The notes under the pieces: generated by a model
Database searches by the model: none
What the model saw: the letters and a program-made list of their open reading frames with translations, nothing else
Told to the model about the DNA's origin: nothing
Made by a program: the position numbers and the translations under genes
Source of the DNA: JBOFEH01 sp051650265
Lineage (GTDB): Bacteria; Bacillota; Clostridia; Lachnospirales; Cellulosilyticaceae
Length of the DNA: 12,881 nucleotides
NCBI GenBank assembly: GCA_051650265.1
Contig: JBOFIR010000079.1
Location: forward strand, 1 to 12,881
Reading direction: 5' to 3'
Part shown: one piece after another, positions 1 through 6,794 of the stretch
How the letters are laid out: every line of letters begins with the position of its first letter
How positions within the stretch are numbered: position 1 is the stretch's first letter

Positions 1-83
1 AAGATATGATATCTAGACAAGGGCCACGTCTGGCAGATGCATTTGTAGAACTCGCACAAATCATCAACCCAGATATGAAATAA
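1..83 (+). CDS. ABC transporter substrate-binding protein, C-terminal end (partial)
   Basis: Only the last 26 codons are inside the window, read from base 3 and ending at TAA 81-83. The peptide contains RQGPRLADAFVELAQIIN, which resembles the usual C-terminal helix of periplasmic-binding-protein family 2 (iron-siderophore, haem or B12 binding proteins often end R-x-GPRL-x-D-x-x-x-x-LA-x-x-x-HP). The gene directly abuts a FecCD-type permease (TAA followed at once by ATG), which is the expected order for a binding protein–permease–ATPase importer. In a Gram-positive this would be a lipoprotein anchored outside the membrane that delivers substrate to the permease. The substrate cannot be told from this fragment. 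Confidence 0.7.
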   Translation, partial: DMISRQGPRLADAFVELAQIINPDMK

Positions 84-1115
84 ATGAAGGCCTTTCTTAA
101 AGAGCGCTTAGTAGGAAATATAAAACTTTTATATTTCCTACTGGCGTTATTTGTATTTATACTCAGCATGGTATCGATCACTATAGGTGTAGCAGATATT
201 ACACCTTGGGATACCTTTGAGATTGTATGGTCAAATCTCACCGGTGGAAATATCAGTCCTCATATTTCTAGCGCGGAGCAGACGATCATTATGCAACTTC
301 GTATACCACGTATATTAATGGCGTTACTTACAGGGATTAACTTGGCAGTAACAGGTGCGGTATATCAAGCTATCTTCAAAAATTCTATGGCAGACCCATA
401 TATGTTGGGTATTTCTTCAGGGGCATCGCTAGGTGCAGGCATAGGCTTTGTATTAGGTGGGTTTTCTCCTATATATGCTTTTGTAGGAGCATTGGTTGCA
501 AATCTCCTTGTTATTGCACTCTCAGGTGCAAAGGGAAAAGTATCTACCATGCGTTTGCTACTATCTGGTATAGCCATCAATTATTTCTTTTCATCAATTC
601 TGTCTATTTTAAGAGTTTATTCCAATGATCAGAAGCTGACTTTATTTGCATGGGGTATGGGTTCACTCAGTGCATCTTCTTATAGTAGAGTATGGATTTT
701 GCTTGCAGTGACAGTGCCTATACTTATTGCTTTCTTCTTTTATCGTAAAGAGCTTAATCTCTTGTTGATGGGAGAAGATGTTGCAAGATCATTAGGTGTA
801 GATGTGGGGCGTATCAGAAAGATTCTGCTAGGCATGAGTACACTACTTATTGCAACGACTGTAGCTTTTACAGGTACAATAGGTTTTGTAGGACTCATTA
901 TTCCACATGTGGTCAGGCTGATATTTGGGGCGAACTACCGTGTGATCTTGCCAATGAGTGGCCTATTTGGCATGATTTTTCTTTTGGTATGTGACAATTT
1001 ATCAAGATCTGTATTACCGGGAGGTGAGATCCCTCTAGGTATTGTCACCTCTATATTTGGTGCACCTTACTTTATGTATCTGATCTACAAAGACAGGAAG
1101 AGGGAATCAAGATGA
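84..1115 (+). CDS. FecCD/BtuC-family ABC transporter permease
   Basis: A 343-residue integral membrane permease of full family length, with about nine to ten hydrophobic segments beginning near residue 14. Family hallmarks are visible: GAVYQAIFKNSMADPYMLG (91-109) followed by a Gly/Ser/Ala-rich turn, the coupling-helix segment EDVARSLGVDV (231-241) that contacts the ATPase, GTIGFVGLIIPHVVRLIFG (264-282), and the C-terminal PGGEIPLGI (312-320). It would form the homodimeric channel for a corrinoid, haem or ferric siderophore. The ATG follows the upstream TAA with no spacer and no clear Shine-Dalgarno, so translation is probably coupled to the binding-protein gene. It overlaps the ATPase gene by four bases (ATGA). 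Linkage to cobU favours vitamin B12/cobinamide over iron, by inference. Confidence 0.92.
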   Translation: MKAFLKERLVGNIKLLYFLLALFVFILSMVSITIGVADITPWDTFEIVWSNLTGGNISPHISSAEQTIIMQLRIPRILMALLTGINLAVTGAVYQAIFKNSMADPYMLGISSGASLGAGIGFVLGGFSPIYAFVGALVANLLVIALSGAKGKVSTMRLLLSGIAINYFFSSILSILRVYSNDQKLTLFAWGMGSLSASSYSRVWILLAVTVPILIAFFFYRKELNLLLMGEDVARSLGVDVGRIRKILLGMSTLLIATTVAFTGTIGFVGLIIPHVVRLIFGANYRVILPMSGLFGMIFLLVCDNLSRSVLPGGEIPLGIVTSIFGAPYFMYLIYKDRKRESR

Positions 1116-1879
1116 TAAAAATTGAAAGGTTAGATTATCATATTTCAGGGCAAACCATATTGGATCAAATTAACCTTGAATTTGAAGAAGGGCGTATCTA
1201 TGGCATCATTGGCCCGAATGGTGCAGGCAAAAGTACGTTACTCAAGCATATGATGCGTATCATTGAGCCAAAGGGAAAGACGATCTTTTATAACAAAAAA
1301 GATATTACTAAGATCAAGATGAAAGACTATGCCAAAAAAGCGAGCTTTGTTTTTCAAGAAAATAGTAGAGATGTGGACTTTACTGTGTATGAGGTGCTGA
1401 TGATGGGGCGATATCCATATATGGATTATCTAGCGAATTCTTCAGAGTCAGATGACCAGATCGTAGAAGGTGTACTACGAGAACTGAAGCTAGAGCATCT
1501 TAGAGACCGCTACATTAGTACACTCAGTGGTGGTGAAGCGCAGAAAGTATTTATCGGAAGAGCGTTAGTACAAGACACCCCGATTCTGTTGCTAGATGAA
1601 CCGACCTCTATGTTGGATGTTCATAACAGTGTGGAGCTACTCGAGCTCATCAAGCAGATCAAGGCAAATAGACAACTGACCATAGTTATGGTACTCCATG
1701 ATCTTAATCTCGCCTTTAGCTACTGTGATCACATGATCCTCATGGAGAAGGGCAAAGTCGTCTTGGCTCATGACAAAGAAAGTGTACTTAGGAATCAAAA
1801 ATTGATGGAAGTATACCGTAATAAAATCCAGATTATTGATTATCAAGACGAATATTATATCGTACCAAAGACAAGTTAG
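1112..1879 (+). CDS. ABC transporter ATP-binding protein (BtuD/FecE-like)
   Basis: A 255-residue cytoplasmic ATPase that powers the adjacent permease. All nucleotide-binding motifs are intact: Walker A GPNGAGKST (34-42), Q-loop Gln82, signature LSGGE (138-142), Walker B ILLLDEP (158-164) and switch His196 in VLHDLN. Length and motif spacing fit the iron(III)/B12 importer ATPase family. It starts in a four-base overlap with the permease stop (ATGA), with a purine-rich AGGAAGAGGG just upstream, so permease and ATPase are probably made in step. The C-terminal 50 residues after the H-loop are ordinary for this family. Substrate is inferred from context only, with cobU ten bases downstream. Confidence 0.93.
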   Translation: MIKIERLDYHISGQTILDQINLEFEEGRIYGIIGPNGAGKSTLLKHMMRIIEPKGKTIFYNKKDITKIKMKDYAKKASFVFQENSRDVDFTVYEVLMMGRYPYMDYLANSSESDDQIVEGVLRELKLEHLRDRYISTLSGGEAQKVFIGRALVQDTPILLLDEPTSMLDVHNSVELLELIKQIKANRQLTIVMVLHDLNLAFSYCDHMILMEKGKVVLAHDKESVLRNQKLMEVYRNKIQIIDYQDEYYIVPKTS

Positions 1880-1889
1880 GGGTGGTTAG

Positions 1890-2453
1890 ATGTTATTAGT
1901 AATAGGTGGTGCAAGAAGTGGAAAGAGTACTTTTGCTGAAGAAAAAGCAAAATCGTATCAAGCAGAAAAAGGTGGAAATGTCCTTTATATTGCGACATCG
2001 ATCGCTTTTGATGATGATATGAAGTTTCGTGTGGCAAAGCATAGGGAAGCAAGACCAAGTACATGGCTCACTTTAGAGCAGTACAAAGGATTTGAGACAT
2101 TAGCAGATCATCCAGACTTTCAAGCATGTGAGACAGTGATGATTGACTGTATGACACTCATGGTAAGTAATCTACTACTTGAGCAAGAAGTTGATTTTGA
2201 TCATATCAAATATGATCAGATCAGTGAGATTGAGCAGATGATCGTGCAGGAAGTGGAGGAACTGATCGCAGTATGTGAGGCCCATAACAAACAGTTCATC
2301 GTAGTTTCTAACGAGGTAGGATTAGGTGTGGTGCCACCCTACCGATTAGGTAATATTTTTAGAGATATTGCAGGACGTATCAACCAAAAGATTGCAAGAC
2401 AATCAGAGGAAGTGTACCTGCTAACAGCGGGTATTCCGCTCAAGATTAAATAG
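1890..2453 (+). CDS. cobU: Bifunctional adenosylcobinamide kinase / adenosylcobinamide-phosphate guanylyltransferase
   Basis: A 187-residue CobU/CobP-family enzyme. It phosphorylates adenosylcobinamide and then transfers GMP to it, giving adenosyl-GDP-cobinamide for nucleotide-loop assembly in cobalamin synthesis and salvage. Visible motifs are the P-loop GGARSGKST (6-14), the Walker B-like segment VMIDCMTLMVSNLL (83-96), KHREARPSTW (50-59) with His51 at the position of the guanylylated histidine of Salmonella CobU (His46), NEVGLGVVP (141-149), and the C-terminal FRDIAGRINQ (157-166) and LTAGIPLKIK. The protein is full length. A GGGGTGG ribosome site lies about five to ten bases before ATG 1890. 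It is the last gene of the importer operon and is followed by a strong terminator. Its presence suggests that the imported ligand is a corrinoid, including incomplete ones. Confidence 0.94.
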   Translation: MLLVIGGARSGKSTFAEEKAKSYQAEKGGNVLYIATSIAFDDDMKFRVAKHREARPSTWLTLEQYKGFETLADHPDFQACETVMIDCMTLMVSNLLLEQEVDFDHIKYDQISEIEQMIVQEVEELIAVCEAHNKQFIVVSNEVGLGVVPPYRLGNIFRDIAGRINQKIARQSEEVYLLTAGIPLKIK

Positions 2454-2455
2454 TG

Positions 2456-2498
2456 AAGAGCTAGCTTATTAGACAATAATAGGCTAGCTCTTTTTTTT
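2456..2498 (+). terminator. Rho-independent terminator after cobU
   Basis: A perfect 10-bp inverted repeat AAGAGCTAGC (2456-2465) / GCTAGCTCTT (2483-2492) is followed by an unbroken run of eight Ts from 2491. It begins two bases after the cobU stop and should end the transporter–cobU transcript. Confidence 0.93.
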
Positions 2499-2501
2499 AT
2501 T

Positions 2502-2560
2502 GGGGGACTTTTGTCCTTGCAAAGAAAGGACGAATGATAGGGGCAAAAAGGGACTTGGGG
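2502..2560. other. Purine-rich intergenic stretch with competing short hairpins
   Basis: The GTCC at 2513-2516 can pair with GGAC 2505-2508 (TTTT loop). It can also pair, as GTCCTT 2513-2518, with AAGGAC 2526-2531. GGGGACTT occurs at 2503-2510 and again, less one G, as GGGACTT at 2550-2556. No gene fits here. It may be a degenerate dispersed intergenic repeat or leader structure, but one copy in one window cannot settle that. Confidence 0.3.
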
Positions 2561-2587
2561 AAGTAGAGGGAGGAGTGTATGAAATAG

Positions 2588-2593
2588 TATAAT
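2588..2593 (+). promoter_or_regulatory. Candidate -10 element for the chitinase gene
   Basis: A perfect TATAAT lies about 107 bases before the chitinase start, downstream of the cobU terminator. No convincing TTGACA-like -35 sits 16-18 bases upstream (the sequence there is purine-rich), so either an activator is needed or the match is fortuitous. A second weaker candidate is TATAAC at 2657-2662. The long AT-rich leader could carry regulation, but I recognise no riboswitch or catabolite-repression (cre) site. Confidence 0.3.
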
Positions 2594-2686
2594 CCTACTA
2601 AGGTGATAAATGTTTTTTAGAGCATAGCATTTTTAGTTAATTATTACTTTTAGAAGTATAACTTAATAAATTTTAATCAAAACATA

Positions 2687-2693
2687 AAGGAGG
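2687..2693 (+). promoter_or_regulatory. Strong ribosome binding site of the chitinase gene
   Basis: AAGGAGG is a near-perfect anti-Shine-Dalgarno match six bases before ATG 2700. It fixes the start just ahead of a good signal peptide. Confidence 0.85.
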
Positions 2694-2699
2694 AAGTGT

Positions 2700-5600
2700 A
2701 TGAAACTTGTCAAAAAAGCAAGAAAAGTATTAGCAGGTATGATGGTTATGTCTATGATGCTAGGTGGTATTGTTGTTACAAACCCAATGGAACTATCAGC
2801 ATTAGAGCAAACAAAGGGGAGTCAAAAAAGAAATGTCATGTACTATGGTGACTGGTCTGTATGGGGGGGACAAGGAAACTTCTACCCACAACAAATTTCA
2901 GCAGATTTATTAACGCACCTTAACTTTGCATTCTTAGATTTTGATGCACAAGGTAACCTCATCTTTACAGATAAAGATGCAGCAACAGAGAATCCACTTG
3001 GTCAGTCAGGGGTGACTTGGGGAGATGTCAATGCAGGTATTCTTCCTGCGCTGATTCAATTACGTGCAGAAAATCCTAACTTGAAGATAGGTGTGTCAGT
3101 AGGTGGATGGTCTAAGTCAGGAGACTTCTCAGCTATGGCAGCAAACCCAACATCAAGAGCAAGATTCGTAGAGAACATGATGAAGTTCATTGAGTATACA
3201 GATATGGACTTTGTAGATATTGACTGGGAGTACCCTGCAGATGTGCGTCAACCAGACCTTGTTGACAACAAAAATGACGAAGGGACACCAAATGCAAGGC
3301 CAGAAGATAAAGAAAACTATATCTTACTTTTACAAGATTTAAAAAATGCACTAGACCAAAAAGAAATTGAGAACGGAAAAACTTATGAGCTTTCAGTAGC
3401 GTTACCTGTCTCACCTGAAAAGTTAGCAAAAGGTGTCGATGTACAACGTATGTTTGAAATTATTGATTTTGCAAATATCATGACTTACGATATGCGCGGT
3501 GCATTTGACCCAATTAGTGGACATCAAGCAGGTCTTTATCCAAACGCTAATGATCCTTACAAAGACAGGGGCTTCACAACCGATGAAGCTGTCAATTATA
3601 TGATCAAAGAGGGTGCACCTGCTGAGAAACTTGTAATTGGTGCAGCTTACTATACACGTGGTTGGGAAAAAGTAACAGGTGGCACAGATGCTAACAATCC
3701 AGGACTCTTTGGTGAAGCAGCGATCGTAGGCAAAGATGCAGACCAAACACCTTCAAGAGGTGCAGCAAATGAATTGCCTCTTGCAAGTGGAGATGGTGGA
3801 CGCCGTGGTGGTGTATGGAGCTATAGAAACTTAGATAGATTGAAAGCAACTTATCCAGGGATTAGAGAATACTGGGATGATGAGGCCAAAGCACCATATC
3901 TTTATGATGCGCAGTCAGGGGCCTTCTTTACATATGATAATGAACGTTCAATTGGAGAAAAAACAAAATATGTCCATGAAAATGATCTTGGCGGCGTGAT
4001 CGGCTGGATGGCAGGACAAGATGCAGTTACAAGTAGCGGTAAACGTGATGCACTTACAAAGGCAACTAAAAAAGGTCTCTTTGGTGAGAGTAAATTGACA
4101 GAGCATGAGATTGTGTACAACGATCTGGACATCGCAGTACAACTCACAACTTACCAAGAGCCATGGGGCAACAACAGTGGCTATCAAATTGCAATTAAAA
4201 ACAACGAGATTTTACAAGAGCAAGGTGAGGTACTCTCACGTACAGAAGCTATTGCTGAGACAGTTGTATTACCAAAACTTTATATCAAGCATAATGGTCC
4301 GGCGCTCAGCAGTGGGGGGTATGGATCAGGTACAGTGACACAAGATGGTGAGTATACAGTGGTTGATTTAAGTAGCGTTTATGAAGGAAAAGCGATCAAA
4401 CCAGGACAAACTTACAACATTCAGTTAAGATCAGCTGGACCAGTAACGGATATTAGTGGCATTGAAAGCATTGAGCTTGTACAACGTATTACAAAAGAAG
4501 GTACAGAAATCAAGCGTCAAACAATCTATGGTGATGTAGAGACAGTCAACCAAGCACCAGTAATCAAGGGTGTAGAAGACCGCACAATTACAGTAGGTGA
4601 TGTATTTGATCCGATGGCAGGTGTAAGCGCACTTGATAAAGAAGATGGGACGATTACAGACCGTATTCAAGTAACAGGTGCAGTAGACAATAGCCAAGCA
4701 GGGCAATATGTACTCACTTATACAGTAGCAGATACTGAAGGATTGACAGCTTCAGTTACAAGAACAATTACTGTCCAAGAGTATGTAGAACCAGAGATTC
4801 CAGAGAGTGACTTTGGTGTAGGCGAAGGGATTGTTTGGGATGCACAAGTTAATGCACCTTTCGTAGATATGGGATCATGGATTACAAAGCCTGGATATGC
4901 CAATGATGGGGCACCAAACCTTGTAAAACTTGCTGAAGATACAGGTGTACAGTACTTTAATCTTGGTTTCATTCAATCTGTGAATGGACAAATTAGAGAC
5001 AATAAAGTTGTATGGGGATGGGCAGGTCTTGAAGCACTTAGTGAGTCAGGTCCAGATCATACACAATACTTAGGGATCAAAAAATCAATTAAAGAACTTC
5101 GTGAAATGGGTGGTGATGTAGCGATTTCTTTAGGTGGTGCAAACGGGATTACTTTCTGGGAAGCAACACAAGATGTAGATATTCTTACAAATACCTACAT
5201 GGAGCTTGTAACTGGCTATGGATTAACAAGATTAGACCTTGATATCGAAGGTGGTAGTGCAACAAATAAAGCTTACAATGAAACTAATGCAAAAGCTATT
5301 AAGCGTGTTCAAGATGCAACAGGAGTAGATGTTGTATTAACATTAGCGGTAGCACCAGATGGTCTTACATACAAAGATCAAGAAGTTTTAAAAGCTTACT
5401 TAGAAGCAGGTGTAGATGTAGAGGTTGTCAACTTGATGACAATGTGCTATGGACCAGCAAACCTTCTCCCAGGAGAAAACTATGGGACAGCATCTCTTCG
5501 CGCTGTAGACAGTACAAAAGATCAGATTAAAACATTCTATCGTGATATTTTAGGTCAAACACTTACTGATGCAGAAGCTTACGCAAAAATAGGAACAACA

Positions 5601-6725
5601 CCATCTATTGGATTTGAAGGCGCGGCGCATCCAATCTTTACAACAGGGTGGGCGCAACTTGTAGTAGATCATGCAAAAGAAAAAGGCTTAGCGATGACTT
5701 CTTTCTGGTCAATGAACCGTGATGCTGAACTAGAAAGTAATCAAGGTATTCCAAACCAATATGCATTTACTGATATCTTCAAAACCTTTACAGAGGGTCA
5801 GATAGTGAATCGTGCACCAGAAATCAAAGGTGCAAATGCAATAACACTTACAGTAGGTGATGTATTTGATCCAATGGCAGGTGTAACAGCGACAGATAGA
5901 GAAGACGGTGACCTCACATCTTCTATCGTTGTAACAGGTACAGTAGATACAGCAGTATCAGGGACATATGAACTTGTGTATACTGTATCAGATCGTGAAG
6001 GATTAGAAACTGTAGTGAGAAGACAAGTCATTGTAGAGCCAAAAGTCAACAAAGCACCAGTGATTAATGGTGTAGCTGATCAAACGATTTATTTAGGTGA
6101 TGCATTTGACCCAATGGCAGGTGTAACTGCTTCAGATGAGGAAGACGGTGATCTTACAGCTGCCATTGTGGTAGAAGGTGCGGTAGATGTTAATGCAGTA
6201 GGAAGTTATACATTAACTTATACAGTAACGGATTCTGAAGGGAAAACAGCGACTAAGTCATGCACTGTACGTGTAAAAGATAGCTCAGTATTAGAAGATA
6301 CTTACGATCTAAATGAAATCTATAATACAGGTGATAAGGTTATCTACAATGGTAAAGAATACACTGCAAAGTGGTGGACTAAGGGAGAGACGCCAGGCGT
6401 AGCGGCTGTTTGGGAAGAGACAATTGTGCCTAACCCAGATGGTAGCCAAGATTATGTACCAGGGAAAGCTTATGTAGAAGGGGATATTGTCATATACAAT
6501 GGCAAGACATACAAAGCAAAATGGTGGACAAATACAGTGCCAGGTACAGATGACTCATGGGAATTAGTGGGTGGATCATCTGGAGAAGGTGAGGGTGACC
6601 AAGTATATCAACCAGGTAAAGCCTATGTTGGCGGAGATGTTGTAAGCTATGAGGGCACTCAGTACCGAGCTAAGTGGTGGACAACAGCACTCCCAGGTAG
6701 CGATGATTCATGGGAGAAACTCTAG
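2700..6725 (+). CDS. Secreted multidomain chitinase with two GH18 catalytic domains
   Basis: A 1341-residue exported enzyme for chitin breakdown. The order is: signal peptide (1-34, positive KLVKKARK start, hydrophobic core, likely cut after LSA); GH18 domain one (~43-450) of the bacterial ChiA/ChiB type, with SVGGW (112-116 region), DFVDIDWEYP (catalytic Glu177), MTYDM and GWMAGQD; an unassigned beta-rich module (~465-612); Ig-like repeat one (~617-695); GH18 domain two (~705-1033) resembling the Pyrococcus furiosus ChiA-like subfamily, with LTRLDLDIEGG (catalytic Glu850) and FWSMNRD; Ig-like repeats two and three (~1037-1116, ~1117-1193); and three CBM5/12-type modules (~1200-1241, 1251-1291, 1300-1341), each with an AKWWT core. 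There is no sortase motif, SLH or dockerin domain, so it is probably released and held to chitin by its binding modules. The two catalytic domains come from different GH18 branches, which suggests an endo/exo or processive/non-processive pairing (inference). Odd points are Phe171 where GH18 usually has Gly (DGxDxDxE) and Cys916 in MTMCYG where relatives usually have Asp. Confidence 0.93.
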   Translation: MKLVKKARKVLAGMMVMSMMLGGIVVTNPMELSALEQTKGSQKRNVMYYGDWSVWGGQGNFYPQQISADLLTHLNFAFLDFDAQGNLIFTDKDAATENPLGQSGVTWGDVNAGILPALIQLRAENPNLKIGVSVGGWSKSGDFSAMAANPTSRARFVENMMKFIEYTDMDFVDIDWEYPADVRQPDLVDNKNDEGTPNARPEDKENYILLLQDLKNALDQKEIENGKTYELSVALPVSPEKLAKGVDVQRMFEIIDFANIMTYDMRGAFDPISGHQAGLYPNANDPYKDRGFTTDEAVNYMIKEGAPAEKLVIGAAYYTRGWEKVTGGTDANNPGLFGEAAIVGKDADQTPSRGAANELPLASGDGGRRGGVWSYRNLDRLKATYPGIREYWDDEAKAPYLYDAQSGAFFTYDNERSIGEKTKYVHENDLGGVIGWMAGQDAVTSSGKRDALTKATKKGLFGESKLTEHEIVYNDLDIAVQLTTYQEPWGNNSGYQIAIKNNEILQEQGEVLSRTEAIAETVVLPKLYIKHNGPALSSGGYGSGTVTQDGEYTVVDLSSVYEGKAIKPGQTYNIQLRSAGPVTDISGIESIELVQRITKEGTEIKRQTIYGDVETVNQAPVIKGVEDRTITVGDVFDPMAGVSALDKEDGTITDRIQVTGAVDNSQAGQYVLTYTVADTEGLTASVTRTITVQEYVEPEIPESDFGVGEGIVWDAQVNAPFVDMGSWITKPGYANDGAPNLVKLAEDTGVQYFNLGFIQSVNGQIRDNKVVWGWAGLEALSESGPDHTQYLGIKKSIKELREMGGDVAISLGGANGITFWEATQDVDILTNTYMELVTGYGLTRLDLDIEGGSATNKAYNETNAKAIKRVQDATGVDVVLTLAVAPDGLTYKDQEVLKAYLEAGVDVEVVNLMTMCYGPANLLPGENYGTASLRAVDSTKDQIKTFYRDILGQTLTDAEAYAKIGTTPSIGFEGAAHPIFTTGWAQLVVDHAKEKGLAMTSFWSMNRDAELESNQGIPNQYAFTDIFKTFTEGQIVNRAPEIKGANAITLTVGDVFDPMAGVTATDREDGDLTSSIVVTGTVDTAVSGTYELVYTVSDREGLETVVRRQVIVEPKVNKAPVINGVADQTIYLGDAFDPMAGVTASDEEDGDLTAAIVVEGAVDVNAVGSYTLTYTVTDSEGKTATKSCTVRVKDSSVLEDTYDLNEIYNTGDKVIYNGKEYTAKWWTKGETPGVAAVWEETIVPNPDGSQDYVPGKAYVEGDIVIYNGKTYKAKWWTNTVPGTDDSWELVGGSSGEGEGDQVYQPGKAYVGGDVVSYEGTQYRAKWWTTALPGSDDSWEKL
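4551..4785 (+). repeat. Ig-like (DUF5011-type) repeat 1 of the chitinase
   Basis: Encodes residues ~617-695. The pattern is APVIKG, a short strand, VGDVFDPMAGV, A-x-D-x-EDG, G-x-Y-x-L-x-YTV-x-D-x-EG. This bacterial surface Ig-like fold usually serves as a spacer between catalytic and binding modules. Here it joins the unassigned module to GH18 domain two. The DNA at 4588-4626 matches repeat 2 at 38 of 39 positions. Confidence 0.75.
5808..6047 (+). repeat. Ig-like (DUF5011-type) repeat 2 of the chitinase
   Basis: Encodes residues ~1037-1116 with the same framework (VGDVFDPMAGV, DREDGDLT, YTVSDREG). It directly follows GH18 domain two and is exactly 80 codons upstream of repeat 3 in register. 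Its 5848-5886 core is nearly identical in DNA to repeat 1. Confidence 0.75.
6048..6278 (+). repeat. Ig-like (DUF5011-type) repeat 3 of the chitinase
   Basis: Encodes residues ~1117-1193 (LGDAFDPMAGV, DEEDGDLT, YTVTDSEG). It is more diverged in DNA from repeats 1 and 2 than they are from each other, and it leads into the linker before the chitin-binding modules. Confidence 0.75.
6297..6722 (+). repeat. Three tandem CBM5/12-type chitin-binding modules
   Basis: Residues ~1200-1241, 1251-1291 and 1300-1341 each read Y-x(4-7)-Y-x-x-GD-x-V-x-Y-x-G-x-x-Y-x-AKWWT-x(4)-PG-x-x-x-x-W. This is the short aromatic-rich chitin/cellulose-binding fold seen at the ends of many bacterial chitinases. The paired Trp residues and final Trp form the usual binding face. 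Modules 2 and 3 are the most alike (PGKAYV-x-GD, DDSWE). Module 1 is more diverged, with VAAVWEE in place of DDSWE. Confidence 0.85.
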
Positions 6726-6769
6726 GAAACACAGGCAAATGATGTATAAAAAATAGTAAACTGACGATA

Positions 6770-6788
6770 CTCCTTAACAAAAGGAGGG
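6770..6788 (+). promoter_or_regulatory. Ribosome site (AAGGAGGG) inside a small hairpin
   Basis: AAGGAGGG (6781-6788) lies six bases before a GTG start at 6795. CTCCTT at 6770-6775 can pair with AAGGAG 6781-6786 across a five-base loop, so the leader could mask its own ribosome site. This ribosome site decides the GTG start, because no ATG lies nearby in frame. Confidence 0.6.
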
Positions 6789-6794
6789 ATAGTT

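Noticed and set aside
2499..2699. Riboswitch, cre site or small gene upstream of the chitinase
   Set aside because: No conserved riboswitch core, no convincing cre-like dyad and no start codon with a ribosome site and open frame; only short hairpins and a TATAAT are visible.
3187..4972. Minus-strand open frames of 71-107 codons in the chitinase region
   Set aside because: They are opposite a continuous, domain-complete chitinase. Their compositions (Cys-, Ser- and Thr-rich) reflect the complement of repetitive coding DNA.
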